This document shows positions 1-12,600 of a stretch of DNA of 64,000 bases, piece by piece; position 1 is the first letter of the stretch; each line of letters opens with the position of its first letter. The notes beneath the pieces were generated by a model. It did no database searches and had not been told where the DNA came from. It was given only the letters and a program-made list of their open reading frames with translations. This DNA is from Streptomyces beigongshangae (GTDB lineage: Bacteria > Actinomycetota > Actinomycetes > Streptomycetales > Streptomycetaceae): positions 1 through 64,000 of the forward strand of contig NZ_JAHKJW010000007.1 in the NCBI RefSeq assembly GCF_019710745.1, read 5' to 3'. The translations under genes were made by a program, and so were the position numbers.

Positions 1-3000
1 GCGCCCCGTACGGCGAGCTGGTCCTCGGCGCCGGGCGCGGCGAGCACCGCGCACAGCCGGGCCGCGGCCCGTGCGTCCGGCTGCGGTGGCAGGTCCACGA
101 GGCCGCCCCAGCGGCGCGGGTGTTCCAGGGCGGCACACCGGCCCAGGCCCCAGCTCATGTGCTGGGCGGGGCGCACGGCCGGGTCGGCGGGGCCGACGGC
201 GACGGCGCCGCGCGTGACCCACCACAGCGGCGCCTCGATGCCGGCGTCACCGAGCGCCTGCACCAGGGCGAGGTTGAGGGCGGTGCCGACGGGCGCCGCC
301 GGCCGGCGCGAGTGGGATCGTTCGTCGGTGGCGAGAAGCGACAGGACGCCCGTGGGCACGGTGCCCGCCAGGGCGTCGGTGAGCCGGGCGGCGAGCCGGC
401 TCCGTGCGGTGTCGGGCTCGTCGAGGACGGCGGTGACCGCGGTGGCCCCGGCGTCCTCCAGGGCCCGCACGCAGGCGAGGGTCCGCGCGTCCTCGGCGAG
501 GGGGGCGGGCGACAGGACGAGCCAGGTGCCGGACAGGCGGGCGGCGGCGGGTTCGGGAAGGGGGTGCCAGGCGGGCCGGTAGCGCCAGGACTCGACGGTG
601 GCGCGCTCGGCGCGCCGCTGCCGCCAGTCGGCGAGCGCGGGCAGGACGGCGCTGAGCGGCTCCCCGGGCCCGACCCCCAGGGTGGCGGTCAGTTCGGGCA
701 GGTCGCCGGTGCGGACGGCCTCCCAGAAGCGGTCCTCCACCGGATCGGTGCGCACGCCCGCCGTGTCCGGGGCGGACGGTGCGGGTGCCGACTCCAGCCA
801 GTACGGACGTCGTTGGAAGGCGTAGGTGGGCAGTTCGGCCGTTGCCTGGTGGCCGTCCTCGTGGCCGTCGAACACGCGCGACCAGTCCGGGGACAGACCG
901 CGGGTGTGGGCCTCGCCGAGGGCGAGCAGGAAGCGGTCGGGGCCGCCCTCCCCGCGGCGGAGCGTGCCGAGCACGGCGGGCCGCTCCGGGCCCGCGGACT
1001 CGGCGGTCTGCTCCACGCCCGTCGTCAGCACCGGGTGGGGGCTGACCTCGACGAAGAAGCCGTAGCCCTGGTCGAGCAGGCCGCGGACGGCTTCGTCGAA
1101 GCGTACGGTCCGCCGCAGGTTGCGGTACCAGTAACGGGAGTCGAGGACCGTCGTGTCGGGCAGCGGGCCGGCGTCGACGGTGGAGCAGAAGGGCACGTCG
1201 GCGGCGACGGGGACGAGGCCGGACAGCGCGCTGTGCAGCCGCTCCTCGATCCCCTCGACGTGCGCGGAGTGCGAGGCGTAGTCGACGGGCAGGACCCGGG
1301 CCCGTACGTCCCGCGCGACGAGGGCGTCGACGACGCCCCGGACGGCCTCCGGGTCCCCCGAGAGCACCGTGGTCGCGGGCCCGTTGACCGCCGCGACGGA
1401 CAGCCGCCCCTCCCATGGTTCCAGGTACGGGCCGAGGTCGGCGGCGGACAGCGGCACGGACGCCATCGCGCCCTGTCCGGCGAGGTCCCCCAGCGCCCGG
1501 CTGCGCAGCGCGACGACCTTGGCCGCGTCGTCCAGGGACAGCGCGCCCGCCACGCACGCGGCGGCGATCTCGCCCTGGGAGTGCCCGACCACCGCGTCCG
1601 GTTCGATGCCGTACGAGCGCCACAGGTGCGCCAGCGACACCATCACCGCGAACAGCGCGGGCTGCACGACGTCCACGCGCTCCAGGGACGGCGCGCCCCG
1701 GGCGCCGCGCAGCACCTGCTCCAGGGACCAGTCCACATGCGGCGAGAGGGCCCGTTCGCACGCGGCCATCCGGTCCGCGAACGCCGGCTCCGCGTCGAGG
1801 AGGCCGACCGCCATCCCCGGCCACTGCGAGCCCTGCCCGGGGAAGACGAACACGGTCCTGCCGACGGGCCCGGTGGTCCCCCGTACGACACGCGGGGACG
1901 GGGTGCCCGCGGCGAGCGCGGTCAGCCCTTCGACGAACCCGGCCCGGTCCCGCGCCACGACGGCGGCGCGGTGCTCGAAGGCGGAGCGGGTGGTCGCGAG
2001 GGCCCGGCCGACGGCGCCGTCGGCGGCCCCGGCCCGGCCGGACCCGACGTGCGTGAGGAGGCGCGCGGCCTGGGCGCGCAGGGCGTCCTCCTGCCGGGCG
2101 GAGAGCACCCACGGCAGCGGGCCCGCGGCGGGCACGGGCCCCGGCACGGCGGCCGCCTCCGCGGTGCCCTGTGTTGCGTCCTGCCCGATGTCCTTGCCGG
2201 CGCCCTGTGCAGCGTCCTTCCCGGCGCCCTTCCCGGCGCCCTGCGCGGTGTCCTGTGCTGCGTCCTGCCCGATGTCCTCTTCGATGACGAGGTGGGCGTT
2301 GGTGCCGCTCACGCCGAAGGCGGACACTCCCGCCCGGCGCGGCCGTCCTGCCCGCGGCCAGGGGCGGGACTCGGTCAGGACGCGGACGGCGCCCTGCGAC
2401 CAGTCGACGAACGGGGTCGGCTCGTCGACGTGCAGGGTGCGGGGCAGCCGGCCGTGGCGCAGCGCCATCACCATCTTGATGACGCCGCCGACGCCGGCCG
2501 CACCGGAGGTGTGGCCGATGTTCGACTTCAGCGAGCCGATCCACAGCGGCCGTCCGGCGTCGCGCCCCCGCCCGTACGCGGCGAGCAGGGCCTGCGCCTC
2601 GATGGGGTCGCCGAGGCGGGTGCCGGTGCCGTGCGCCTCGACGGCGTCCACGTCCCCGGCCGTCAGCCGGGCGTCGGCGAGGGCGTCGGCGATGACGCGT
2701 TCCTGGGCGGGGCCGCTGGGCGCGGTCAGCCCGTTGCTGGCGCCGTCCTGGTTGACGGCGGAGCCCCGGACGACGGCGAGGACCGGATGGCCGTTGCGGC
2801 GGGCGTCGGCGAGGCGCTCCAGGACGACGACACCGGCGCCCTCGGACCAGCCGGTGCCGTCGGCGGAGGCCGCGAACGCCTTGCAGCGTCCGTCCGCGGA
2901 CAGGGCCCGCTGACGGCTGAAAGCGACGAACGCGTCCGGCGTGGCCATCACCGCGACGCCGCCCGCGAGGGCGAGGGCGCACTCGCCGGAGCGCAGCGAA

Positions 3001-3650
3001 CGGACCGCGAGGTGCAGGGCCACCAGGGACGACGAGCAGGCGGTGTCGACACTGATCGCGGGGCCCTCCAGGCCCAGGGTGTAGGCGACGCGGCCCGGGA
3101 CGACGCTGGCGGCCGTACCGGTGTCGAGGAGTCCCTGCAGTTCGGGGACGCCGCGCGAGGTGCTGCCGTAGTCATTGCGCATCGCGCCGATGAACACGCC
3201 GGTCCGGGTGGAGCGCAGCGCGGCCGGATCGACGGCCGCGCGCTCGACGGCCTCCCAGGCGGTCTCCAGGACGAGGCGCTGCTGCGGGTCCATGGCCAGC
3301 GCCTCGCGCGGCGAGATCCCGAAGAAGCCCGGGTCGAAGTCGGCGGCGTCGTGCAGGAAACCCCCGTGGCGCGTGGCGGAGGTGCCGGGGTGGCCGGGGT
3401 CCGGGTGGTAGAGCGCCTCGGTGTCCCAGCCCCGGCCGACGGGCCACTCGGTGATGGCGTCGGTGCCGCTGTCGACGAGGTCCCACAGCCGCTCGGGGGT
3501 GTCGGCGCCACCGGGGTAGCGGCAGCTCATGGCGACGATCGCGACGGGCTCGTGACGGGCGTCCTCCGCCTCGCGCAGGCGCCGCCTGGCGTCCCCCAGG
3601 TCCGCCGTGGCGCGCCTGAGGTATTCGAGGAGCTTGTCGTTGTCCGGCAT
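1..3650 (-). CDS. Modular type I polyketide synthase, first module of the second PKS protein (partial, continues past left edge)
   Basis: Extends a polyketide chain received from the upstream PKS. The start is the ATG at 3648-3650, preceded by GGGAGAAG and 18 bases after the stop of the larger PKS gene. A charged N-terminal helix (about residues 1-30, rich in Arg/Glu/Asp) is a typical docking element. It is followed by a KS (about 35-455, TACSSS with Cys205), and an AT (about 595-890) with GHSQGE around Ser691 and YASH around His794, the known signature of methylmalonyl-CoA selectivity. After the AT the reading frame enters the structural half of a ketoreductase (about 960 to the edge, residue 1216). 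The NADPH-binding half and the ACP lie outside the window, so KR activity and type cannot be judged. Expected order is KS-AT(methylmalonyl)-KR-...; DH or ER cannot be excluded. The PKS identity is certain. Confidence 0.95.
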   Translation of the reverse strand, partial: MPDNDKLLEYLRRATADLGDARRRLREAEDARHEPVAIVAMSCRYPGGADTPERLWDLVDSGTDAITEWPVGRGWDTEALYHPDPGHPGTSATRHGGFLHDAADFDPGFFGISPREALAMDPQQRLVLETAWEAVERAAVDPAALRSTRTGVFIGAMRNDYGSTSRGVPELQGLLDTGTAASVVPGRVAYTLGLEGPAISVDTACSSSLVALHLAVRSLRSGECALALAGGVAVMATPDAFVAFSRQRALSADGRCKAFAASADGTGWSEGAGVVVLERLADARRNGHPVLAVVRGSAVNQDGASNGLTAPSGPAQERVIADALADARLTAGDVDAVEAHGTGTRLGDPIEAQALLAAYGRGRDAGRPLWIGSLKSNIGHTSGAAGVGGVIKMVMALRHGRLPRTLHVDEPTPFVDWSQGAVRVLTESRPWPRAGRPRRAGVSAFGVSGTNAHLVIEEDIGQDAAQDTAQGAGKGAGKDAAQGAGKDIGQDATQGTAEAAAVPGPVPAAGPLPWVLSARQEDALRAQAARLLTHVGSGRAGAADGAVGRALATTRSAFEHRAAVVARDRAGFVEGLTALAAGTPSPRVVRGTTGPVGRTVFVFPGQGSQWPGMAVGLLDAEPAFADRMAACERALSPHVDWSLEQVLRGARGAPSLERVDVVQPALFAVMVSLAHLWRSYGIEPDAVVGHSQGEIAAACVAGALSLDDAAKVVALRSRALGDLAGQGAMASVPLSAADLGPYLEPWEGRLSVAAVNGPATTVLSGDPEAVRGVVDALVARDVRARVLPVDYASHSAHVEGIEERLHSALSGLVPVAADVPFCSTVDAGPLPDTTVLDSRYWYRNLRRTVRFDEAVRGLLDQGYGFFVEVSPHPVLTTGVEQTAESAGPERPAVLGTLRRGEGGPDRFLLALGEAHTRGLSPDWSRVFDGHEDGHQATAELPTYAFQRRPYWLESAPAPSAPDTAGVRTDPVEDRFWEAVRTGDLPELTATLGVGPGEPLSAVLPALADWRQRRAERATVESWRYRPAWHPLPEPAAARLSGTWLVLSPAPLAEDARTLACVRALEDAGATAVTAVLDEPDTARSRLAARLTDALAGTVPTGVLSLLATDERSHSRRPAAPVGTALNLALVQALGDAGIEAPLWWVTRGAVAVGPADPAVRPAQHMSWGLGRCAALEHPRRWGGLVDLPPQPDARAAARLCAVLAAPGAEDQLAVRG

Positions 3651-3668
3651 GGGTGTCCCGCTTCTCCC

Positions 3669-6600
3669 TCAGGCGCCGTAGTTGTTGTCGAGCAGTTCGA
3701 AGAGTTCGTCGGCCGTGGCGGTGGTCGTGTCCGTGGTCGTGCCGGTGGCCGCCGCCCCGTCGCCGCCCTCGCGCGTCCGGCGGCTGTTCCAGGCGCGCAG
3801 CAGGTCCCGCAGCCGGGTACCGATCTCGCCGGCTTCGGAGGTGTCCGTGTCCGCGCCGGCCAGCGCGTCGGCGAGGCGGTCCAGCTGGGCGAGGACGGGC
3901 CGCTCCGGTCCGGGTGGCGCGCCCAGCCGTTCGTCGAGGTGGGCGGCGAGCCGGGCGGGTGTGGGGTGGTCGAAGACCGCGGTGGACGACAGCGGGAGCC
4001 CGGTCGCCTCACCGAGCCTGTTCCTGAGCGCCACGGCGAGCATCGAGTCCAGCCCCGCCTCGACGAAGGGCCGTCCGGGTTCGACGGACGCGGCCTCGGA
4101 GTGTCCGAGCAGGGCGGCGGTGTGCGCGACGACCAGACCGAGGAGGGTGCGGCGGCGGTCGGTCCCGTCCAGCGGGGCGAGCCGTGCGGCGAGTCCGGCC
4201 GCGGGGTCCGCCGCGGGCGGCCCGAGCGGTCCGGCCGGGGACTCCGGGGCGGTGCCGGCCGCCGTCGCGGCGACGGCGGACCGGCCCGGGGTGGGCAGCC
4301 AGTAGCGCTCGTGCTGGAAGGCGTAGGTGGGCAGGGGGACGTGCGCACGCGTGGGCGGGGGCAGCACGGCGGCCCAGTCCACGGGGGCGCCGTACGTCCA
4401 CGCCTCGGCGAGCGAGGCGAGGAGGCGGTCGGCGCCGCCGTCGTCGCGGCGTACGGTGCCGACCGCGGCGACGGGCCGCCGCGCCCGTTCGGCGGTCCCG
4501 GCGACCGCGGCGGTCAGCACCGGGTGCGGGCTCACCTCCACGAACAGGTCGTGCCCGGCGGCGAGCAGGTTCTCGGTGGCGCGCGCGAACGCGACCGGTT
4601 CGCGCAGGTTGCGGTACCAGTAGGCCGCGTCCAGGACGGCGCCGTCGACGGGATCGCCGGACACGGTGGAGTACAGCGGCACCCGCGGCGTCCGGGGCCG
4701 TACCGCGGCGAGGGCGCTGCGCAGCGTGTCGCCCACGTCGGTGACCTGGGCGGAGTGGGCGGCGTAGTCCACGGGGACCCGGCGGGCCCGTACGGCCGCG
4801 CGTGCGCAGTCGGCGAGCAGTCTCTCCAGTGCGGCGGACCCGCCCGCGACGACGACGGCCTGCGGGCCGTTGACCGCGGCCACACCGATCCGCCCGTCGT
4901 ACGGCAGCAGCAGTTCCCGTACGCGCTCCTCGGGCGCGGCCAGGGAGACCATGCCGCCGCGGCCGGTCAGCGCCACCAGTGCCCTGCTGCGCAGGGCGAC
5001 GACACGGGCGGCGTCCTCCAGGGACAGCGCCCCGGCCACACACGCCGCCGCGATCTCCCCCTGCGAATGCCCCACCACCGCAGCGGGCTCGACCCCGTAC
5101 GACCGCCACACCTGCGCCAGCGACACCATCACCGCCCACAGCACCGGCTGCACCACGTCCACCCGCTCCGGCGAAGGCACACCCGCCGACCCACGCACCA
5201 CGTCCGGCAACGACCAGTCCGTGTACGGGGCGAGAGCCTCGGCACACTCCGCGACGTGTGCGGCGAACACCGTGGAGGTGCGCAGGAGTTCACGTCCCAT
5301 GCCCGGCCACTGCGACCCCTGCCCGGGGAAGACGAACACGGTACGTGCCTCGCCCGCGCGCCCCGTGACGGCGCCGGGTCCGGGGGCCCCGTCCCCCAGG
5401 GCCGTCAGCGCGCCGAGGATCTCCTGCCGGGTGCGGCCGGTCACCGCGGCGCGGTGGCGGAAGGCGGTGCGGGTGGTGGCGAGCGCGTGGGCGAGATCCG
5501 CGAGGGGCAGTCCGGGCTCCGCGTCGGCGTGTGCGCGCAGGCGGCGGGCCTGGGCGCGCAGGGCCGGCGCGGAGGCGGCGGACAGCGGAAGGGCCACGGC
5601 GTCGCCGGCCACCGGCTCCGGTGCGGTGGAGGCGGGGCGCGGGGCGGCCGCCGGGTCGTCGTCCGGGGCCTGTTCGAGCACCACGTGCGCGTTGGTGCCG
5701 CTCATGCCGAACGAGGAGACCCCGGCGCGGCGCGGCCGGCCGGTCCCCTCCCACGGGCGGGCCTCGGTCAGCAGCCGTACCGCGCCCTGGGACCAGTCCA
5801 CCCCGGTGGAGGGCGTGTCGACGTGGAGGGTGCGGGGCAGCAGGCGGTGGCGCAGCGCCAGGACCGTCTTGATGAGGCCCGCGATGCCGGCGGCGGCCTG
5901 GGTGTGGCCGATGTTGGACTTCAGCGAGCCGAGCCACAGCGGCCGTTCCGCGGGCCGGTCCCGGCCGTAGACGGCGAGCAGGGCCTGTGCCTCGATGGGG
6001 TCCCCGAGGCGGGTGCCGGTGCCGTGCGCCTCGACGAGGTCGACGTCGGCGCCGGTCAGCCCGGCGGTGGCCAGTGCCCGGCGCAGGACGCGCTCCTGCG
6101 CGGGCCCGCTCGGCGCGGTGAGGCCGTTGCTGGCGCCGTCCTGGTTGACGGCGGAGCCCCGGACGACGGCGAGGACCCGGTGACCCCGCCGGCGGGCCTC
6201 CGAGAGCCGTTCGACCACCACGACGCCGACGCCCTCGCCCCAGCCGGTGCCGTCGGCGCCGTCCGCGAAGGACCGGCACCGGCCGTCGGGCGAGAGTCCG
6301 CGCTGCCTGCTGAACTCCACGAAGGGGTCGGGGGACGCCATGACGGCGGCGCCGCCGACCAGCGCGAAGGAGCACTCCCCCGCACGCAGCGCCTGCCCGG
6401 CCAGGTGCAGGGCGACCAGGGAGGAGGAGCAGGCGGTCTCGACGGTGACGGCGGGCCCCTCGGTGCCGAGGGTGTAGGCGACGCGTCCGGAGGCGACGCT
6501 CGTGACCGTGCCGCTCAGCAGGTGGCCCTCCACGTCGGCCGCCGGGTCCCGCGGTCCGGTGCCGTAGCCCTGCCCGGCGACGCCCAGATAGACGCCGCCC

Positions 6601-9600
6601 TGGCTGCCGCGCAGCGATCCGGGGTCGAGGCCCGCGCGTTCGAGGGCCTCCCAGGAGGTCTCCAGGAGGAGCCGCTGCTGCGGGTCCATGGCGAGCGCCT
6701 CGCGCGGCGAGATCCCGAAGAAGGCGGCGTCGAAGTCGCCCGCGCCGTCGAGGAACCCGCCGCCGCTCGTGCAGAGGGTCCCCTCGCACGCCGGGTCGGG
6801 GTCGTAGAGGGCGTCGAGCGGCCAGCCGCGGTCGTCGGGCAGCGGGCCGATCGCGTCCCGCTCGCCCGCGACGAGGTCCCACAGGTCCTCGGGGCCGCGC
6901 ACCCCTCCCGGGAAGCGGCAGGCCATGCCGATGACGGCCAGCGGCTCATCGGCGGCGGTCGTGGCGGTGGTCGTGTTCGGCGCGTCCCGCGGCGCGGGGT
7001 CGGCGCCGTTCAGTGCGATGCGCAGGCGCTCGCCGAGCTCGGTGGCCGTGGGGTGGTCGAAGACGGTGCCGGCGGGCAGGGTGAGGCCGGTGGCGGCGGC
7101 GAGGCGGTTGCGCAGTTCGACGGCGGTGAGCGAGTCGAATCCGAGGTCGTGGAAGGACCGCCCGGCGTCGACGGCCCGCGCCGCGCCGTGGCCCAGGACG
7201 GCGGCCGCCTCGGTGCGCACGAACTCGGTGAGCACACGGTGCCGCTCGGCGTCGGGCAGGGCGGCGAGCCGCTCGCGCCAGCGGGCCGCGGCGTCGGACC
7301 CCGTGTCGCGCGCCGGTTCGGGTGCCGCTTCGGGAAGGTCGCTGAACAGCGCGCTCTCCCGTCCGGAGCGGAAGGCCGGGGCGAAGCGCGGCCAGTCCAT
7401 GTCCGCGACCGCGACGGCGCTGTCGTCGTGCTCCAGGGCCCGCCACAGCACGCCGAGCGCCGTATCGGGCGCCATCGGGACCAGGCCGAGGCGGCGCAGC
7501 GCCGTGCCGGTCTCCCCTTCGGCCATGCCGGGCCCGGCCCACGGCCCCCAGGCCACGCAGGTCGCGGGGCGCCCCTGTGCGCGCCGTCGTCGCGCGGTGG
7601 CTTCGAGGGCGGCGTTGGCGGCCGCGTAGGCGGCCTGTCCCGCGCTGCCCCAGACGGCGGAGACCGACGAGAAGAGCACGAAGGCGTCCAGGTCCTCGCC
7701 GAGCAGGGCGTCGAGGTGTGCGGTTCCGCGCACCTTGGCCGCGGTCTCCTCGGTGAACAGGGCGGGCGTGCAGTCCGCGATCCGGGTGCCGGAGGTGACA
7801 CCGGCCGCGTGGAAGACGGCCCGTACGGTGTCGCCGTCGGCCGCGAGACGGGCAAGGAGGTCCGTGAGCGCCGGCCGGTCGGCGACGTCGCAGGCCACGA
7901 CGGTGGTGCGGGTGCCCGCCGCGGTGAGTTCCCGGACGAGTTCGGCGGCGCCGGGGGCCCGCGGCCCGCGGCGGCTCGTCAGGACGAGGTGGCCGGCGCC
8001 GTCCCGGGCGAGACGGCGGGCCACGTGCGCGCCGAGACCGCCGGTGCCGCCGGTGACGAGGACGGTGCCGCGTACGGTCCACGCGGGTCCGCCGCGCCCC
8101 GGCGTGCGGCGGTCGCCGGCAGCGGGCCCCCTGACCAGGCGGCGGCCGTGCAGGCCGTCCGCGCGGACGGCCACCTGGTCCTCGGCGCAACCGCCGTCGC
8201 GGGTGCGCACGGCTCCGGCCAGCAGGGCGCACAGGCGCCGCAGGGCGGCGTTGTCGGGCTGGTCGGGCAGGTCCACGAGACCGCCCCAGCGCTGCGGGTG
8301 TTCGAGTGCGGCGACCCTGCCGAGACCCCACACCTGGGCCTGTTCGGGCCGGTCGGGTCCGCGGCCGTCCACGGCGACGGCACCGGTGGTGACGCACCAC
8401 AACGGGGCGTCGGCGCCCGCGTCGCCGAGTGCCTGGACGAGCTGGAGGGTGCTCTCGGGACCGGTGCGGGGGGCGAGCAGCGACAGTACGCCGACCGGGC
8501 CGGGCGGTACCCGGGCGGCGAGCCCGGACCGGTCGGTGCCGTCGGGGACGGTGAGGACGGACACGTCGGCGCCGTGCTCGGTGAGCGCGGTCCGGCACGC
8601 CTCGGCGAGCGGCGCGCCGGCGGCCGCCGCGGGCACGACGAGCAGCCAGGTGCCGGACAGCCGGGCGTGGCCCGGGTCGGGCAGGGCGCGCCAGGTGACG
8701 CGGTAGGTCCACGCGTCCGCGGCCCCGGCCGCGTCGGCCGGGCGCGGTGCGGGCCAGTACCTGCGGTGCTGGAACGGATAGGTGGGCAGGTCGGGCGGGG
8801 GCGTGCGGGCGGGGGTGCCCGCGGTCCAGTCGACGGGCACCCCCCGTACGTGCAGGGCGGCGAGGGCCCCGGCCAGCGACTCGGCCTCGGGGCGCCCCTC
8901 GCGCAGCAGTGGTACGGCGCGGCAGTCGTCCCCGGCGGCGCGGCACTCCTCGACCAGGCCGGACAGGACGCCGGCCGGGCCGAGTTCGAGGCAGCTGGTG
9001 GTGGACTCCGCGAGCAGGGTGCGGGCGCCGTCGAGGAAGCGGACGGTGGAGCGGACGTGCCGCACCCAGTACCCGGGGTCGCACAGCTCGCCGGCGGTGG
9101 CGCGCTCGCCGGTGAGGTTGGAGACGACGGGGATGCGTGGCGGCGCGTACGTCATCCGGCGTGCCACGGAACCGAACGCGTCGAGCATCGCCTCCGTGCG
9201 TACCGAGTGGAAGGCGTGGCTGACGGCCAGCTCCTTGGTGCGGCGGCCCCGCGCGCGGAAGACCCCGGCGAGGCGCAGGACGGGCGTGCGGTCACCGGAC
9301 AGGACGGTGGAGCGCGGTCCGTTGACGGCGGCGACCGAGACGCCGTCCGCGTCGGCGCCGGCGTCCGCGAGCAGCGCCCGTACCTCCTCCTCGCCGGCCT
9401 CCACGGCCGCCATGGCGCCGCCGCCGGGCAGCGCGTCCATCAGCCGGCCGCGCGCGGCGACCAGCGCGCAGGCGTCCGGCAGGTCGAGCACCCCGGCCAC
9501 GTGGGCGGCGGCGAGCTCGCCGACGGAGTGCCCGAGCAGGGCGTCGGGCCGTACGCCCCAGTGCTCCAGCAGCCGGAACAGCGCCACCTGGAGGGCGAAC

Positions 9601-12600
9601 AGCGCGGGCTGGGTGCAGCCGGTGCGGTCCAGGAGCGCGGCCTCCCGGGTGCCGGGGGCGGCGAACATGACGTCGCGCAGCGGCAGTCCGGGGTCCGGGG
9701 GGAGATGCGGTGCCAGGTGGGTGAGGACGTCGTCGAGCGCGTCGGCGAAGACGGGTTCGGTGCGGTACAGCCCGGCACCCGTGCCCGGCCGCTGGCTGCC
9801 CTGGCCGGGGAAGAGGAAGGCCGTGCGGCCGGGCGCGCCCGCGTGGCCGGTGACGAGCCGCCCCGAGGAGGCTCCGTCGGCCAGGGCGTCCAGGGCGGCG
9901 AGGACCGCCTCGGGGTCGTGGTCGAGGACGGCGGCGCGGTGGTCGAGCAGGGCGCGCCGGGTGGCGAGGGCGTGGGCCACGTCCGCGAGGTCCCGGATGG
10001 GACGTTCGCCGAGATACGTACGCAGCCGGGCGCCCTGCGCGCGCAGGGCGCCCGGGGTGCGGGCGGACAGCAGCAGGGGCACGGCGACCGCTGTGCCGGG
10101 TGCTCCGTCCACCGCCGGTGCCCCGGCGGTGGGTCCCTCGGGGGGCGGTGCCTGTTCCACGACGACGTGGGCGTTGGTGCCGCTGATGCCGAACGAGGAG
10201 ACCCCGGCCCGCCGCGGCTCGCCCGTCTCCGGCCAGGGTGCCGGCCCGGTGAGCAGCCGTACGTCACCGGCGGACCAGTCGATGTGCGGGTTCGGCGGGT
10301 CGGCGTGCAGCGTGCCGGGCAGTTCCCCGGCACCGAGGGCGAGCACCGTCTTGATGAGCCCGGCGACTCCGGCGGCGGCCTGGGTGTGCCCGATGTTGGA
10401 CTTGACCGAGCCGAGCCACAGCGGCCTGCCGGCGGGACGCCCCGCGTGCACGGCCTGGAGCGCCTGGACCTCGATGGGGTCGCCGAGCACGGTGCCGGTG
10501 CCGTGCGCCTCCACGGCGTCGATCTGGTGGGGGCGCAGGCCCGCGTCGGCGAGGGCGGCGCGGACGACGGCCTGCTGGGCGGGCCCGCTCGGGGCGGTCA
10601 GGCCGTTGCTCGCGCCGTCCTGGTTGACGGCCGAGCCCCGGATCACGGCAAGCACCCGGTGGCCGTCCCGGCGGGCGTCGCCCAGCCGCTCCAGGAGCAG
10701 CACCCCGGCGCCCTCGCCCCAGGCGGTGCCGTCCGCGCCCGCGCCGAACGCCTTGCACCGTCCGTCGCGGGCCAGGCCGCGCTGGCGGCTGAACTCGACG
10801 AACAGGCGGGGGGTGCTCATCACCGTGACGCCACCCGCGAACGCCTGGTCGCAGTCGCCGCGCCGCAGCGCCTGGGTGGCGAGGTGCACGGCGACCAGCG
10901 ACGAGGAGCAGGCCGTGTCCACGGTGAGGGCGGGGCCCTGGAGTCCCAGGACGTAGGAGATGCGGCCGGACATCACGCTCGCCGTGTTGCCGGTGAGGAG
11001 GTGCCCTTCGGACACCCCGGGGTCGGCGCCGGCGACACCCGTGTAGTCCTGGCCGTTGGTGCCGACGAACACCCCGACCCGCCGGCCGCGCAGTGCGGCC
11101 GGATCCTGTCCGGCGTTCTCCGCGGCCTCCCAGGAGGTCTCCAGGAGGAGCCGCTGCTGCGGGTCCATGGCGAGCGCCTCGCGCGGCGAGATCCCGAAGA
11201 AGGCGGCGTCGAAATCGGCGGCGTCCGTCAGGAACGCGCCCTGCGTGCAGTAGGTGGTGCCGGGCCGGTCCGGGTCCGGGTCGTGGAGTCCGGCCGTGTC
11301 CCACCCCCGGTCCGAGGGCCAGTCCGTGACCGCGTCCCGGCCCTCCGCGAGCAGCCTCCACAGCTCGGCGGGGCGTCGTACGCCGCCGGGGAACCGGCAG
11401 CCCATGCCCACGACGGCGATGGGCTCGTCGTCGTGGGCGGCCGGGGCGGCCGGGGCGGCGGACCTGCCGGCCGGGGTCCGGGCGCCGGCGGGGCCGCCCT
11501 GTGCGCCGGACGTGCCGGGCCCGCCGAGTTCGTCCAGGAGGTGGCCGGCGAGGGCGGCCGGCGCGGGTCGGTCGAAGAGCACGGTGGCGGACAGCCGTAC
11601 GCCGGTGGCGGCGGACAGCCGGTTGCGCAGTTCGACCGCCGTCAGCGAGTCGAACCCCATGTCCGTGAAGGCCCGTTCGGGACGCACGGCGTCGGGAGTG
11701 CGGTGCCCGAGGACGGCCGCCGCGTGCGTGCGTACGAGGTCGGTGACGAACCGGGCCCGTTCGGCGGCGGGCACGGCGGCGAGCCGCTCGCGGAGCGTCC
11801 CCTCGGGCGCGTCGGTCCGGTCCCGGCCGCCGGTCCGGTCCCGGCCGTGGCTGCCGCGGTCGCCGTCACCGCCGTCGTCGTTGCGGCCGGTCAGTTCGGA
11901 GAGCAGGGTGGCGGCGTGCGGTCCCGCCGTGCCGGCGAACCGCCGCCAGTCCGCGTCGGCGACGACGACCAGCGCGTCGTCCTCGGCGAGGGCACGCCCG
12001 AGGGCGGTGACGGCGGCCGCGGGGTCCATGGGGAACAGGCCGCGCTCGCGCAGCCGGTCCGCGACCCCGTCGGCGAGCATGCCCTCACCGGCACCCCAGG
12101 CGCCCCAGGCGAGGGCGGTGCCGGGCAGCCCGTCGGCCCGCCGGGAGGCGACGAGGGACTCCGACGCGGCGTTGGCCGCCGCGTAGTTGGCCTGTCCCGC
12201 GTTGCCCACGACGCCCATGACGGAGGTGAAGACGACGAACGCCGAGAGATCGAGGTGCGCGGTCGCCCGGTGCAGTACGTCGGCGGCGGTCACCTTGGCC
12301 CGGAGCGACGCGGCGAGCCGTGCGGGGGTGAGGCCGTCGAGGACGCCGTCGTCGAGGACGCCCGCCGCGTGCACGACGGCCGTCAGCGGACGGTCCCGCG
12401 GCAGCGTCCCGAGCAGTTCCGTCACCTGCTGCGGGTCGGCGACGTCGCACGCCGCCACGGTCACGGCCGCACCCGACTCCTCCAGCTCGGCCCGCAGCGC
12501 GTCCGCGCCCGGCGCCCGCGGTCCGCGCCGGCCGACGAGGAGCAGATGCCCGGCGCCGCGCGCGGCCAGCCACCGCGCCACATGGGAACCGACGCCTCCG

